Source of the DNA: Paludisphaera soli
Lineage (GTDB): Bacteria; Planctomycetota; Planctomycetia; Isosphaerales; Isosphaeraceae
Length of the DNA: 64,000 nt
Direction: 5' to 3'
Assembly: GCF_011064595.1 (NCBI RefSeq)
Contig: NZ_JAALJI010000014.1
Coordinates: 1 to 64,000, forward strand
Numbering within the stretch: position 1 is the stretch's first letter; each line of letters opens with the position of its first letter. Shown here piece by piece: positions 18,854 to 28,003 of this stretch. The translations under genes and the position numbers were made by a program. Below the pieces are notes generated by a model. It was not told where the DNA came from and ran no database searches. It was given only the letters and a program-made list of their open reading frames with translations.

Positions 18854-19573
18854 ATGACAAGGAAGCGATCGATCCGAACGGTCGCCGCGTGCGGTCTCGT
18901 CGCCGTGGCGAGCCTGGGGAGCGTCCGAGGCCAGACCCCGGCGCAGCCCAGGGTCGCGCCGGGGCCGAACGAGCCGGACTGGGTCGTGGTCTTGAAGGAC
19001 CGCTACGGGTTGGCGATGTTCGACGACCTGCTCAACCCGGTCGTCGCCACGGCCGCCGAGACCCCCGGCCTGTTCCGCAAGGCCGGCGAAGGCCCGGTGA
19101 CCTACCGGCCGATGATCGCCCTGGGGCTGGAGACCCGCAACCGAGGCGGCTGGTATCGACCGACTCCCGACGGCGCGCCCGCGAAGTCGGAGACGTGGAC
19201 CTATACGTTCAAGAACACGACGAAGGACCTGGAGTCCGACGTCAACCTGCCGCCGCCGCTGGAACCAGGCGCGAGCCTGGAGTTCGACCCGGGCGACGCC
19301 CCGTTCGGAGTCTGGGTCTCCAACGACGGACTCGAAGACGGCGGGGTCTTCTCGGAGCCGGCCGTGGTGGCCCGCGTCAACCGGCGGCTCGCCTCGCAGC
19401 CGTACAAGGCGATGATCTATCCCAACAGGGACAAGGCCACCGGGAAGCGGATCCCCGACAGCTACCTGATCGGCTGGGAGTATTCGACCAACGACGACTT
19501 CCAGGACGTCGTCTGCCGGATCGACAACGTCGTGCTCGTCACGCCGACGAAGGCCGCCGAACCCGCTCGCTGA
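18854..19573 (+). CDS. Secreted protein of unknown function
   Basis: 239 residues with a signal peptide (TVAACGLVAVASLGSVRGQ). No catalytic motif was recognised. The second half (SLEFDPGDAPFGVWVSNDG, then GKRIPDSYLIGWEYSTNDDF and QDVVCRIDNVVLV) looks like a beta-sandwich module that occurs at the end of several large planctomycete extracellular proteins, where it may bind a ligand; this is recalled resemblance, not a search result. It sits 4 bp after the YfhO-like gene with a strong ribosome site (AAGGAGG), so it is very probably co-translated with it and may act in the same envelope process. Confidence 0.75.
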   Translation: MTRKRSIRTVAACGLVAVASLGSVRGQTPAQPRVAPGPNEPDWVVVLKDRYGLAMFDDLLNPVVATAAETPGLFRKAGEGPVTYRPMIALGLETRNRGGWYRPTPDGAPAKSETWTYTFKNTTKDLESDVNLPPPLEPGASLEFDPGDAPFGVWVSNDGLEDGGVFSEPAVVARVNRRLASQPYKAMIYPNRDKATGKRIPDSYLIGWEYSTNDDFQDVVCRIDNVVLVTPTKAAEPAR

Positions 19574-19604
19574 CGGCTCGACGGCCTTCGCCCTCGGCAT
19601 GTCG

Positions 19605-22600
19605 TCAGGGCTGCTTCGGCTGCTCCGGCTTCGGCTCCGCGGGCGCGGGGACCTCGACCGAGGGAGCCTCGACGGCGACGTCGGCCGGCTTGGGCTGCTC
19701 CTCGGCGGGAGCCGGCGTCGTGGCCGGGGCAGGGGCTGATGCATCATCCTTCTTCGGCGGGACGGGCTTGCCGAGCTTTTCCAGGTAGTAGGCGATCAGG
19801 GGCCGCACCGTGAGGTCGGGCGCGAGCTCCAGGGCCTTCGTGTAATGCTCGACGGCACGCTCGGGCTCGCCCGCTTCGAGCAGGCACTGACCCAGCTCAA
19901 ACTCCCAGTCGGCCTCGCGGTTGATCATGCCGGGGGTCGACATCGCGTCGTTGGTCGCGGCCGTCAGCTCGCCCCGAAGGCTCCGGCCGGTGATGCCGAG
20001 CGCCTTCGCGCTGCGATCGTAGGCCACTCGGGGGATCGCCCGGCCCTGCCACAGCGAGGCAGCCGACGGGTAGTTCCCCCAGAGCTTGTAAACGAGGCCC
20101 TGCCGGTAGGCCGCCAGGTCGGGCTCGCCCAGGTTCGCGTCCTCGACGCCCGCAGACGAGAGCAGCTCCAGGGCGCGCTCGGGCTGGCCGGTCCCGCAGT
20201 AGAGGTCCAGCAGCTGCGGCTTGACGATCGTGGGGCTCATGTTGCCCCGTTCGGCGTCCTCGAACTGGATCATCGCCAGGCCCGCAGCCCCCTGGGAGAG
20301 CGCGAAGTTGCCCAGCTCGATCGGGCCCGCCTGGCGTTCGATCTGGAGATTGCTGAGCGCCTGGCTGATCTGCTCCACCTGCTGGTTGAGGGTCTCCAGC
20401 TGATTCTGATAGGCGACGCGGGCCTCGGGCTCCAGCTCGCCGGGCCGCGCCGCGTCCAGGAACGCGCGGAGCTGGTCGCGCGCCAGGTCGACGAAGCCGA
20501 GCTGACCATACGTCTCGAACAGCTCGAACTGGAGCGTCATCAGCTCGCGACGTTCGGCCTCGCTGCGCGGCGGCGGGGTCGTCTGGATGGCGTAGTTCAG
20601 CGAGGTCACGATCTGGCGGAGCCGGCCGCTCATGATCGCGCCGCCAGGCTTGATCGCGGCGATCCGGTCGCGATTCTCCGGGGTCAGCTCGATCCCGCTG
20701 ATGAGCGCCGCCTCTTGCTGGGCCAGGCTGCGATAGGCGAGGACGAGCAGGCGATACGCGGAGTAGTCGTCCGGATTCTGGGCCAGGGCGGTGCGGGCCT
20801 CCCGGATCGCCAGCAGGCAGCGGGCGGGGTCGGGGGGGGCGGGGGCGCCGTCGGCGTCGATCCCGCCGCCCAGCCATCGCCTCGCGGCGTTCACGTGAGC
20901 CCTGGGGGGGGTCAACGCCCGGCTCTGGAACACGTCGTCGATCCAGTTGACGGGGGTCGGCGGGCGGTCGGGCGAGGGGGTCGGCGAGGCGACCTTGTAC
21001 GCCCGCGACTCGGGGTCGAGCCGGTTCGCCCGGAAGGTCGCGACGTCGGGCTCGGCGGCGTCGGCCCGCCCGAACATGACGACGCGGCCGTCGTCGTAGA
21101 AGGGGATCCAGTTCGGGCTCTGCGAGAGTCGGCGATAGGTGTTGGTCGCGGTCGCCGAGTCGAGCATGACCGTCGAAATCCCGTATTCGTCGAAGACCGG
21201 CTTCCAGACCGAGGGGTCGTCGTCCCGCAGCGAGTTCAGCAGGTTCCGATGCTGCTCCAGGAGCGAGTCGGGGAACAGCCGCGAGCGGTTGTCGACGAAC
21301 ACCTTGCGGGCCGATCCGGCCTTCCAGAGCAAGGCGTCCCCCTGGCTCGCGCTCCAGTTGAAGACGTTGCCCTTGATGTCGTCGCGGGACGCCAGGTATT
21401 CGGCCGACTCGAACGCGAAATCGTTGGGGTCGAAGCCGAGCCCGAAGCGCGGGTCGCCGGGTAACTTGGTGTAGCCGGTGATCGAGATGCTGACGCAGAA
21501 GAAGAGCGCCGCCAAAGTCACGAGCCGGCCGCCGGTCGACCAGACCGTCCAGCCGCCTCCGACCCGTCCCGCCACGCCGAATCGCCGCTGGTACCACTCC
21601 TGGCCGTTCAGGGCCGCGGCGGCGGCCGCCACCACCGCGAACTCCGCGCTGTACCGCATATAGACGCCCCAGGCGACGGCGGCGAACGCGAAGGGGAGGA
21701 ACCGCGCCCAGGAGAACGCGGCGGCGTTCAGGGCGAACGTCGACGCGGCCAGGACGACGACGGCGAGGTAATAGAGCGTCAGCAGCTGCCAGCCGCCGGG
21801 ATACTGGGTGCGGATCGTCTTGCCGAAGTACGAGAGCTGGTCGAGAGTCGTCGGGGCCCCGCTGGTCGTGAACAGGCTCGTGACCGGCTCCAGCGCGGCC
21901 GGGTAGATCTTCACATGAGAGGGATTCAAGAGCACGATCGCCGCGCACGCCAGCAGGACCGAAGCCGCGAACCCGACGCCGACCGGCGGCCGGGCCTCTT
22001 CGTCCCGGTTCGGGCCCGGGGAGGAGCTGACCCGCGACCCGTCCAGGAGCTTGCCGAGGGTCGCGAAGGCGAGGATCCCCAGGCCCAGGATGAACGACTC
22101 GTCGACGTTCGCCCATACGAGGAACAGCGGCGGCAACGCGTAGAGGGCGCCGGCGCGATTCTGGCCGAAGGCCCTAAAGAGCCAGAGGGCTTCGAGGGCC
22201 AGGAACAGGACGCCCCACGTCGAGGGGCCGACCACCGCCGGCTGCGCCACGCCGCCGAGCATCAGGCCCGCCGGGCCGATCACCGCCCCCAGGGCCAGCG
22301 CCGTGCAGACGGCCGTCCACCAGAGGCCGGGGCCGCGATGGCGGACCCGGAGCAGGACGAGCGCCGAGGCCAGCCGCACAAGGGCCGTCAGCCCCACCAG
22401 GGCTCCGGTCGCGATCTGCTCGGCCGAGGCGCGGTTCGCGGTCGGGTCGTCCGGGGCCTCGGGGACCAGCCCGTAGACCAGGTTATAGAGCCCCGCGTGC
22501 GCCGCCTGGAAGAGCCAGGGGATGTTGACCCAGGTCCGCCCCGCCTCGGTGTAAGAGAACGAATCCGCGAGGATCGGCGTGCCTTTCGCGAGGATCTCTC

Positions 22601-22865
22601 GGCCCACGGTGAGGTTCGCCCAGAGCGGCGAATGACTCGTCCGGATGCACGAGGTGACTAGCGCCAGGAGGAGCACCGCCCCCATCACGTAGAGGTCGTA
22701 GTAGGCGTTCCATTCGGAGACCCGTTCGGGGGTCCAAGGCTCCGGCTCCGGCCCCGAATCGGCCTCCGAATCGTTCGGCTCGGGGGCCTCGTCGAGCAGC
22801 GGGTCGACGTCGTCGTGATCGCGCTTCTTGTCGGGAGCGGGGGAGGAGGCGTCGGGTCGTGTCAT
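19605..22865 (-). CDS. Large membrane protein with C-terminal TPR region
   Basis: 1086 residues from ATG 22865; an open frame continues upstream but begins the protein with an unlikely basic stretch. The first ~60 residues are acidic and disordered. About 10 membrane segments follow, with the GT-C-like motif SPLWANLTVGREILAKGTPI and FSYTEAGRTWVNIPWLFQ in the first external loop. A cytoplasmic or periplasmic half begins near 460 and ends in tetratricopeptide-like helices (LGQCLLEAGEPERAVEHYTKALELAP) and a low-complexity Pro/Ala/Glu tail. Similar proteins are annotated as tetratricopeptide or glycosyltransferase-like membrane proteins; activity unknown. It converges on the 239-residue secreted protein gene, 31 bp away. 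Confidence 0.8.
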   Translation of the reverse strand: MTRPDASSPAPDKKRDHDDVDPLLDEAPEPNDSEADSGPEPEPWTPERVSEWNAYYDLYVMGAVLLLALVTSCIRTSHSPLWANLTVGREILAKGTPILADSFSYTEAGRTWVNIPWLFQAAHAGLYNLVYGLVPEAPDDPTANRASAEQIATGALVGLTALVRLASALVLLRVRHRGPGLWWTAVCTALALGAVIGPAGLMLGGVAQPAVVGPSTWGVLFLALEALWLFRAFGQNRAGALYALPPLFLVWANVDESFILGLGILAFATLGKLLDGSRVSSSPGPNRDEEARPPVGVGFAASVLLACAAIVLLNPSHVKIYPAALEPVTSLFTTSGAPTTLDQLSYFGKTIRTQYPGGWQLLTLYYLAVVVLAASTFALNAAAFSWARFLPFAFAAVAWGVYMRYSAEFAVVAAAAAALNGQEWYQRRFGVAGRVGGGWTVWSTGGRLVTLAALFFCVSISITGYTKLPGDPRFGLGFDPNDFAFESAEYLASRDDIKGNVFNWSASQGDALLWKAGSARKVFVDNRSRLFPDSLLEQHRNLLNSLRDDDPSVWKPVFDEYGISTVMLDSATATNTYRRLSQSPNWIPFYDDGRVVMFGRADAAEPDVATFRANRLDPESRAYKVASPTPSPDRPPTPVNWIDDVFQSRALTPPRAHVNAARRWLGGGIDADGAPAPPDPARCLLAIREARTALAQNPDDYSAYRLLVLAYRSLAQQEAALISGIELTPENRDRIAAIKPGGAIMSGRLRQIVTSLNYAIQTTPPPRSEAERRELMTLQFELFETYGQLGFVDLARDQLRAFLDAARPGELEPEARVAYQNQLETLNQQVEQISQALSNLQIERQAGPIELGNFALSQGAAGLAMIQFEDAERGNMSPTIVKPQLLDLYCGTGQPERALELLSSAGVEDANLGEPDLAAYRQGLVYKLWGNYPSAASLWQGRAIPRVAYDRSAKALGITGRSLRGELTAATNDAMSTPGMINREADWEFELGQCLLEAGEPERAVEHYTKALELAPDLTVRPLIAYYLEKLGKPVPPKKDDASAPAPATTPAPAEEQPKPADVAVEAPSVEVPAPAEPKPEQPKQP

Positions 22866-23009
22866 GAGATTCAGCCGGCAAGAGAATCCGAATGATCGCG
22901 AATTCGACCAAGGTCGAGCGACGGCGTCTTTCACGCCGGCCGACGAGGTGAGAATTCATGCTAGGAGCCGTCGCGGAGGGCGGTCAAGGGGGGTGGCCGT
23001 CGGCGGTCG

Positions 23010-23037
23010 TTGACTTCGCCTCCCCTTCACCTAGAAT
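23010..23037 (+). promoter_or_regulatory. Promoter of the GT2 - BshC-like operon
   Basis: TTGACT (23010-23015) and TAGAAT (23032-23037) are separated by 16 bp, the best sigma70-like match in the window. Predicted transcription start near 23044, 80 nt before the glycosyltransferase ATG. Confidence 0.6.
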
Positions 23038-23123
23038 GCGTAGGTTCCGAACGGCGGCCTGCGAGCCATCCCCTTCACCTCGCCGGCCCCGCTCCCTCCA
23101 ACACTCCTTGCGATACCTCGCCG

Positions 23124-23843
23124 ATGAAACTCCTCACCGCCATCCCGGTCCACAATGAGGAGAAGTACCTGGAAGAGGTGCTTCGCCAGGTCCTCCAGTA
23201 CGCCGGCGACGTCCTGGTCGTCGACGACGGCTCGACCGATCGGACCCCGGAGCTGCTCGGCCGCTTCCCCTCCGTCCAGGTCGTCCGTCATCCGACCAAC
23301 CTCGGCTACGGCGCGGGCCTCCGGACGGCCTTCGCCCACGCCCTCGAAGGCGACTACGACGGCCTGGTGACGCTCGACTGCGACGGCCAGCACGAGCCCG
23401 CGCTCATCCCCTCCATCGGCGCGCGGCTCGACGGGGCCGACATCGTCTCCGGCAGCCGCTACCTCCAGGTGTTCGACCCCTCGCAGCGTCCGCCCGAGGA
23501 ACGACGGAAGATCAACGTCGAGGTCACCCGCTGGCTGAACGAGTGCCTGGGGCTGAACCTGACCGACGCCTTCTGCGGCTTCAAGGCGTACAACCGCCGG
23601 GCTCTGGAGTGCTTCGAGGTCACCGACCTGGGCTACGCGATGCCGCTCCAGATCTGGGTCCAGGCCGTGCGTCACGGGCTCAGGATCGTCGAGGCCCCGG
23701 TGCCCCTGATCTACTTGGACGAGTCCCGGGCCTTCGGCGGCTCGCTCGACGATTCGAACTATCGGCTCAACCACTACCGCCAGGTGTTCGCCGACGCCCT
23801 CAAGGCCGCGGGCCTGGAAGTGGCCGGAGGCTGTCGCGGATGA
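23124..23843 (+). CDS. Family 2 glycosyltransferase (DPM1/DolP-mannose synthase-like)
   Basis: 239 residues from ATG 23124; upstream in-frame codons precede the promoter and are not coding. GT-A fold landmarks: AIPVHNEEKYLEEVLRQV at the N-terminus, VLVVDDGSTDRTPELL, then the metal-binding DCDGQHEP and the GSRY motif, ending with an acceptor region FCGFKAYNRRALECF. The absence of membrane segments and the length fit DPM1-type or UDP-glucose/mannose transferases acting at the inner face of the membrane. It is translationally coupled to the BshC-like gene (ATGA overlap). Sugar donor and acceptor are not predictable. Confidence 0.92.
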   Translation: MKLLTAIPVHNEEKYLEEVLRQVLQYAGDVLVVDDGSTDRTPELLGRFPSVQVVRHPTNLGYGAGLRTAFAHALEGDYDGLVTLDCDGQHEPALIPSIGARLDGADIVSGSRYLQVFDPSQRPPEERRKINVEVTRWLNECLGLNLTDAFCGFKAYNRRALECFEVTDLGYAMPLQIWVQAVRHGLRIVEAPVPLIYLDESRAFGGSLDDSNYRLNHYRQVFADALKAAGLEVAGGCRG

Positions 23844-25486
23844 AAGGCACCCGCCTGCGGGCTCCCTCGACCGACGGCGGCCTGCTGGCGACGCCCCCGC
23901 TCGATCAGGCCGCCGCGCTCGTCGACGCCAACCAAGCCTGGGCGTCCACGTGGCGGCACGATTTCCAGGGTCGGCCGGCCGACTGGCTCCGCCAACAGGT
24001 TCGAAGGCAGGCCGCCGCCGAGTCCCGCGCCTATCTCGCCGAGATCGGCGTGGAGCCTCCTGCCGCCCGCATCGAAGAGCCGGCGGGCCGCGGCGCCTGG
24101 ATCGTCACGGGGCATCAGCCCGAGCTTTACCATCCCGGCGTCTGGGTCAAGAACTTCGCCGCCGCCGGCGTCGCTGCGGGTGAGGGGGCTTCCGCCCTGA
24201 ATCTGATCATCGACGACGACATCCCCAAGTCCTCCTCGATCCGCGTTCCGGCGCTCAAGAACGGTCGCCTGAGCGTCCGACGGATCGAGTTCGACCGCTG
24301 GGAAGGCGAGGCGCCCTACGAGGACCTGCCCGTCCGGGACGAAGAGGCCTTCGCGTCGTTCCCGACCCGAGTCCGCGACGAGTTGGACGGCCTGATCGCC
24401 GACCCGCTGATCGACCGCTTCTGGACCGAGGTCGCGCGGTACCGCGAGAGCGGGCTCCCCCTGGGGCTGCGGTTGGCGGCGGCGCGGCGGCGTGTCGAGG
24501 CTTCCTGGGGGATCTCCAATTTCGAGGTTCCTTTCAGTCGAATCTGCCAAACCGAGGGCTTCGCCTGGTTCGCCTGCCACCTGCTGGCCCATCTCGCCCG
24601 ATTCCAGACGATCCACAACCGGGCCCTGCTGGAGTACCGCGAGCTTTATAAGATCCGCAGCAAGAACCACCCGGTCTCGGCGCTCCGGCGTGAAGGGGAC
24701 TGGATGGAGGCCCCTTTCTGGACCTGGCGGGCGGGCCGACCGAGGCGACGCCCCCTGATGGTCCGGCAGGACGCCCATTCGATGCAGCTGCGGATCGCCG
24801 ATGAGGCCGAGCCCTTCCTGGAACTTCCGCTGTCCCCGGAACGCGAGGCATGCTGCGCCGTCGAGCGGCTCCTGGAACTTCCCGCGACCGGTGTCAGGCT
24901 TCGCACCCGGGCCCTGACCACGACGATGTTCAGCCGATACCTCCTCAGCGACCTGTTCATCCACGGCATCGGCGGGGCGAAGTACGATGAGCTGGGCGAC
25001 GTGGTGGCGCGTCGCTTCTTCCAGGACGCCGAGCCCCCGGGCTTCCTCACCCTGTCTTTAACGGCCTGGCTCGGCCTGCCGGAGTCGCCCGCGACGCCTC
25101 GGTCGCTCGCCGAGATCGATCGCCAGATCAGGGACCTGGAGTACAACCCGGACCTCAACCTGTCCGGCCCCCAATCCGACGCCCACCGAGACCTGATCGC
25201 GGAGAAGCGGTCCGTGGTGGCCGCCGAGCCCCCGACGCATGAAGGGCGCGTCGCCCGGTTCCGCAAGATCCGGGCGATCAACGAGGCGCTCCGCCCCCTG
25301 GTCGCCGATCGCATCGAGGTTCTGAAGGGCGAACGGCTCGCGATGGTCGAGGAGTTGGAGGAAAACCGCCTGGCCCGGAGTCGCGAGTACGCGGTCGTCC
25401 TGCATTCGCAGGGTCGGCTGCGTCCCTTGCTCACCGATCTGGCGAGGCCTGCCACGGTCCCGGCTATCGAGGCCGTCGAATCCTGA
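23840..25486 (+). CDS. BshC-like protein (putative cysteine-adding enzyme fold), function unproven
   Basis: 548 residues, beginning in an ATGA overlap with the glycosyltransferase. I do not recognise it as a named planctomycete enzyme, but its landmarks parallel bacillithiol synthase BshC. VTGHQPELYHPGVWVKNF corresponds to BshC VTGQQAGL-type; LNLIIDDDIPKSSSIRVPAL corresponds to the region with the acidic loop; and RTRALTTTMFSRYLLSDLFI with HGIGGAKYDELGDV corresponds to the BshC RP-x-LQD-x-LLPT and GGPGEIAY region. The C-terminus is a helical coiled stretch (residues ~480-540). BshC adds cysteine to GlcN-malate. Whether this protein does anything similar is inference from motif order only. Confidence 0.55.
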   Translation: MKGTRLRAPSTDGGLLATPPLDQAAALVDANQAWASTWRHDFQGRPADWLRQQVRRQAAAESRAYLAEIGVEPPAARIEEPAGRGAWIVTGHQPELYHPGVWVKNFAAAGVAAGEGASALNLIIDDDIPKSSSIRVPALKNGRLSVRRIEFDRWEGEAPYEDLPVRDEEAFASFPTRVRDELDGLIADPLIDRFWTEVARYRESGLPLGLRLAAARRRVEASWGISNFEVPFSRICQTEGFAWFACHLLAHLARFQTIHNRALLEYRELYKIRSKNHPVSALRREGDWMEAPFWTWRAGRPRRRPLMVRQDAHSMQLRIADEAEPFLELPLSPEREACCAVERLLELPATGVRLRTRALTTTMFSRYLLSDLFIHGIGGAKYDELGDVVARRFFQDAEPPGFLTLSLTAWLGLPESPATPRSLAEIDRQIRDLEYNPDLNLSGPQSDAHRDLIAEKRSVVAAEPPTHEGRVARFRKIRAINEALRPLVADRIEVLKGERLAMVEELEENRLARSREYAVVLHSQGRLRPLLTDLARPATVPAIEAVES

Positions 25487-25511
25487 CAATCGTTCCGGTC
25501 CTCCTGGGGCG

Positions 25512-25544
25512 GGGAAAAACCGCCCTTCGTCGACGGTTTTTCCC
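25512..25544. terminator. Perfect 11-bp inverted repeat after the BshC-like gene
   Basis: Arms GGGAAAAACCG and CGGTTTTTCCC enclose an 11-nt loop, 25 bp after the stop codon. The T5 run lies inside the right arm, so it could end transcription of the operon or act as a protein-binding site before the acetyltransferase gene. Confidence 0.5.
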
Positions 25545-25567
25545 TCGGTCCCCCTTTTCTCACGCCG

Positions 25568-25573
25568 TAGAAT
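25568..25573 (+). promoter_or_regulatory. Probable -10 box of the acetyltransferase gene
   Basis: TAGAAT, 88 nt before the start codon and just after the inverted repeat at 25512-25544. No convincing -35 box; the upstream spacer is T-rich (CCCCCTTTTCT). Confidence 0.35.
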
Positions 25574-25660
25574 GGGGTATGCGCGGCGGCGCGTCGTGAG
25601 CAGCGATGCGCACGCCCATTCCACGGTTGACAGTCCCCGCCCCGGCGGCGCGTCCGAAAG

Positions 25661-26941
25661 ATGGTCGACCCGATGAAAGCCTCCACACCGGAGACTCGGC
25701 TCCCGTTTCGTCGAGGATCGGTCGAATATTGCCTGGGGACCGAGGCCGACCACGAGGCGGTGTACCAGACGCTGCTCCACGTCTTCCACGGGCCGGACCG
25801 CGAGGCGTTCCTGGGCGCGCTCAGCGACCCCGCGTACCGCCCGGAACAGCGACTTCTGGTCAAGGTCGACGGCCGGATCGCCTGCCACGCCCACCTGACC
25901 GAGCGCGAGATCCGCTACGGATCGGTGACGCTGCGGATGAACGGCGTGGTCTGGGTCGGCACGCTCCCCGAGTATCGAGGCCTCGGCTTCGCCCAGAACC
26001 TGATGCGGCTGGCCGACGAGCGGACCCGGGCCACAGGGGCCGTGGTGCAGGCTCTGACGACCCGGATGCCGCGCTTCTACAAGCCCCTGGGCTGGGGCGT
26101 CTGCGGGCGGAGCACGTTCGGCCAGACCCTCAGCCGCAACCTCCCCCAGGCCGCCGACGGCGTGGTCGAAACGAAGGGAGGGGGGTGGCACGTCCGCCCC
26201 TGGAGGCAGGTCGAGCTGGGCGACCTGATGGCCCTCTACGACATGCAGTTCCAGACGACTACCGGGACCACCGTCCGCTCGGAAGAGTACTGGCGATGGT
26301 TGATCGGTCGGCGCTACGCCCACGTCATCTGGGTCGCATGCCAGGGCGACGCCGTGCGCGGCTACGCCTTCGTGAAAGACCACCGCATCCTCGAGATCGC
26401 GGCCGACCCGGCCTATCCCCAGGCGCTTCGGGCGCTGCTCGGCCGGGTCCGGGCGGAGGCGCTTGAGCGGGCGTACCCCGAGGTCACGATCAACGCCCCG
26501 ATGGACCACCCGGCGCTCGACGCCTGCCGATCCGTCGGGGGTAAGGTTTTCGATCAGGACGCGGTCGATGGCTCCGTATCGATGTACCACGCCCCGGACG
26601 TCGGCCGATTTCTGCGGGCGATCCTGCCCGAGCTGAGCCGTCGAGTCCAGGATTCCGGCACCACCACCCCCGTTGAACTGGGCCTCACGGTGGACGATCA
26701 CCGATGGCTGATCCATGCCGACGGCAAGGACTCGCGGGTCGAGCCCGACAAGCTGAGCCGTCGTCACCTCGCACTCAGCTCCGGGACGTTCGTCCGGCTC
26801 GCGATGGGCCACGTCGGGGTCGACGAGGCGGCCAACGAGGACGGATTCGTCGCCTCCACCGCCACGGCCCTCGACGCCGCCCGCATCCTCTTCCCGGTCC
26901 AGCCCATCTGGCGCAGCCCGCTCGACGCGGCGACGGCCTGA
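25661..26941 (+). CDS. GNAT family N-acetyltransferase, Eis-like
   Basis: 426 residues. The first GNAT domain has the acetyl-CoA loop signature VGTLPEYRGLGFAQNLMRL (R/Q-x2-G-x-G/A) at about residues 105-125, and a second, weaker acyltransferase-like half follows (VIWVACQGDAVRGYAFVKDH), then a C-terminal SCP2-like region. This arrangement and length match the Eis group of acetyltransferases. Such enzymes transfer acetyl groups to amines, including aminoglycosides or small metabolites; the substrate is unknown. The frame allows ATG 25661 or ATG 25673; the second lacks a better ribosome site, so the first is kept. It lies 174 bp downstream of the BshC-like gene behind an inverted repeat and a TAGAAT box, so it may be separately transcribed. 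Confidence 0.85.
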   Translation: MVDPMKASTPETRLPFRRGSVEYCLGTEADHEAVYQTLLHVFHGPDREAFLGALSDPAYRPEQRLLVKVDGRIACHAHLTEREIRYGSVTLRMNGVVWVGTLPEYRGLGFAQNLMRLADERTRATGAVVQALTTRMPRFYKPLGWGVCGRSTFGQTLSRNLPQAADGVVETKGGGWHVRPWRQVELGDLMALYDMQFQTTTGTTVRSEEYWRWLIGRRYAHVIWVACQGDAVRGYAFVKDHRILEIAADPAYPQALRALLGRVRAEALERAYPEVTINAPMDHPALDACRSVGGKVFDQDAVDGSVSMYHAPDVGRFLRAILPELSRRVQDSGTTTPVELGLTVDDHRWLIHADGKDSRVEPDKLSRRHLALSSGTFVRLAMGHVGVDEAANEDGFVASTATALDAARILFPVQPIWRSPLDAATA

Positions 26942-26983
26942 GTCGGCCCCGATCTCGGTTCGCCTGCGGATCGGCGCGGCCGC

Positions 26984-28003
26984 CTACGGGAAGAGTTGGC
27001 GTCGGGTGAAGTAGCGGCGGACGGGGGGCGAGTTCAGGTACGCCGCGAAGAGCGCGTAGATGATCATGAACGTCACGCCGTACATGATCCGCTGCTGGTC
27101 CAGGCGGTCCACGAGCGGCTTGTATTCGTAGTCCGCCAGTTCCCCGATCGTCCCGTCTTCGATGGGGGCCGTGGCCCGCGTCACCAGGTCGCTCTGCTCG
27201 GCGAAGTTGGCCTCGAAGATGGGCAGCCCGATCATCGCGATCACGTCGACGATCGCGCCCAGCGTCAGGGCCAGGATCAGCACCTTCACCGACTTCCCGC
27301 GCAGGAACTGGGCGGCCCCGTACACTCCGTAGCCGGCCACCACGGCCAGCATGAGCCAGCCGTACTGGTAGACTCCGGCCTCCACCCGGACGGACTGGAT
27401 CAGGGAGAGGATCGCCAGGATCAGCCCCGCGAGCCCGCAGAGCATCCCGGGGATGGCGATGTGGAGCGGGATCCCCGAGGGGGGCGGGGGGGGCGGCGGG
27501 TACAGGTCGTCGTCGAGCCCGACGTGCATCCCGGTGTCCTGATCGGTCCCGCAGGTGGGGCAGATCGACATCCCCCGCGGCACCGAGCCGTGACAGCGGG
27601 TGCAGCGCCTGGCCTGGGCGCGCGCCTCCGCGCCGACCGGCTTCTTCTTGCGGCGGGGCTCGTCCTTGAAGAGGGCGGCGGCGTCGCCGATGGCCGCCGG
27701 CGGCGAGCCGACGCTCTTCTCCGCCTCGCCCGCCAGCATCGGCAGGTCGAAGGCGTCGCGAAGGTCCCCCTCGGCCCGGGGCGAGGGCAGGTCGTCCAGG
27801 TTCGGCAGACCTTTGGGAAGTTCGTATGTGGAAGTGTTCGCCGCGTCGGCCTCGCCGGGCCGCGTGGACGCCGAGTTGGCGTCCTTGGGCGTGACCGTGA
27901 ACCTGTGCTGGCACTTCGGGCACTTCAGGCGCTTGCCCGCCGGCACCTGATCGGGCAGGTTCAGGACGGCTCGACATTGCTCGCAAGTAATCGTGCGCGG
28001 CAT
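26984..28003 (-). CDS. MJ0042-type zinc-finger membrane protein
   Basis: 339 residues. The first 40 residues form an MJ0042-type zinc finger (C7-x2-C10 ... KCPKCQHRF), then a disordered stretch with Ala/Ser/Glu. A second zinc ribbon follows (RCTRCHGSVPRGMSICPTCG), then a run of seven prolines and four membrane segments (LHIAIPGMLCGLAGLILAIL; YGWLMLAVVAGYGVYGAAQF; LILALTLGAIVDVIAMIGLP; MYGVTFMIIYALFAAYL). Proteins of this make-up are common in planctomycetes and have no known function; a membrane-linked sensor or organising role is only a guess. The gene reads toward the acetyltransferase gene and ends 42 bp after it. Confidence 0.85.
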   Translation of the reverse strand: MPRTITCEQCRAVLNLPDQVPAGKRLKCPKCQHRFTVTPKDANSASTRPGEADAANTSTYELPKGLPNLDDLPSPRAEGDLRDAFDLPMLAGEAEKSVGSPPAAIGDAAALFKDEPRRKKKPVGAEARAQARRCTRCHGSVPRGMSICPTCGTDQDTGMHVGLDDDLYPPPPPPPSGIPLHIAIPGMLCGLAGLILAILSLIQSVRVEAGVYQYGWLMLAVVAGYGVYGAAQFLRGKSVKVLILALTLGAIVDVIAMIGLPIFEANFAEQSDLVTRATAPIEDGTIGELADYEYKPLVDRLDQQRIMYGVTFMIIYALFAAYLNSPPVRRYFTRRQLFP

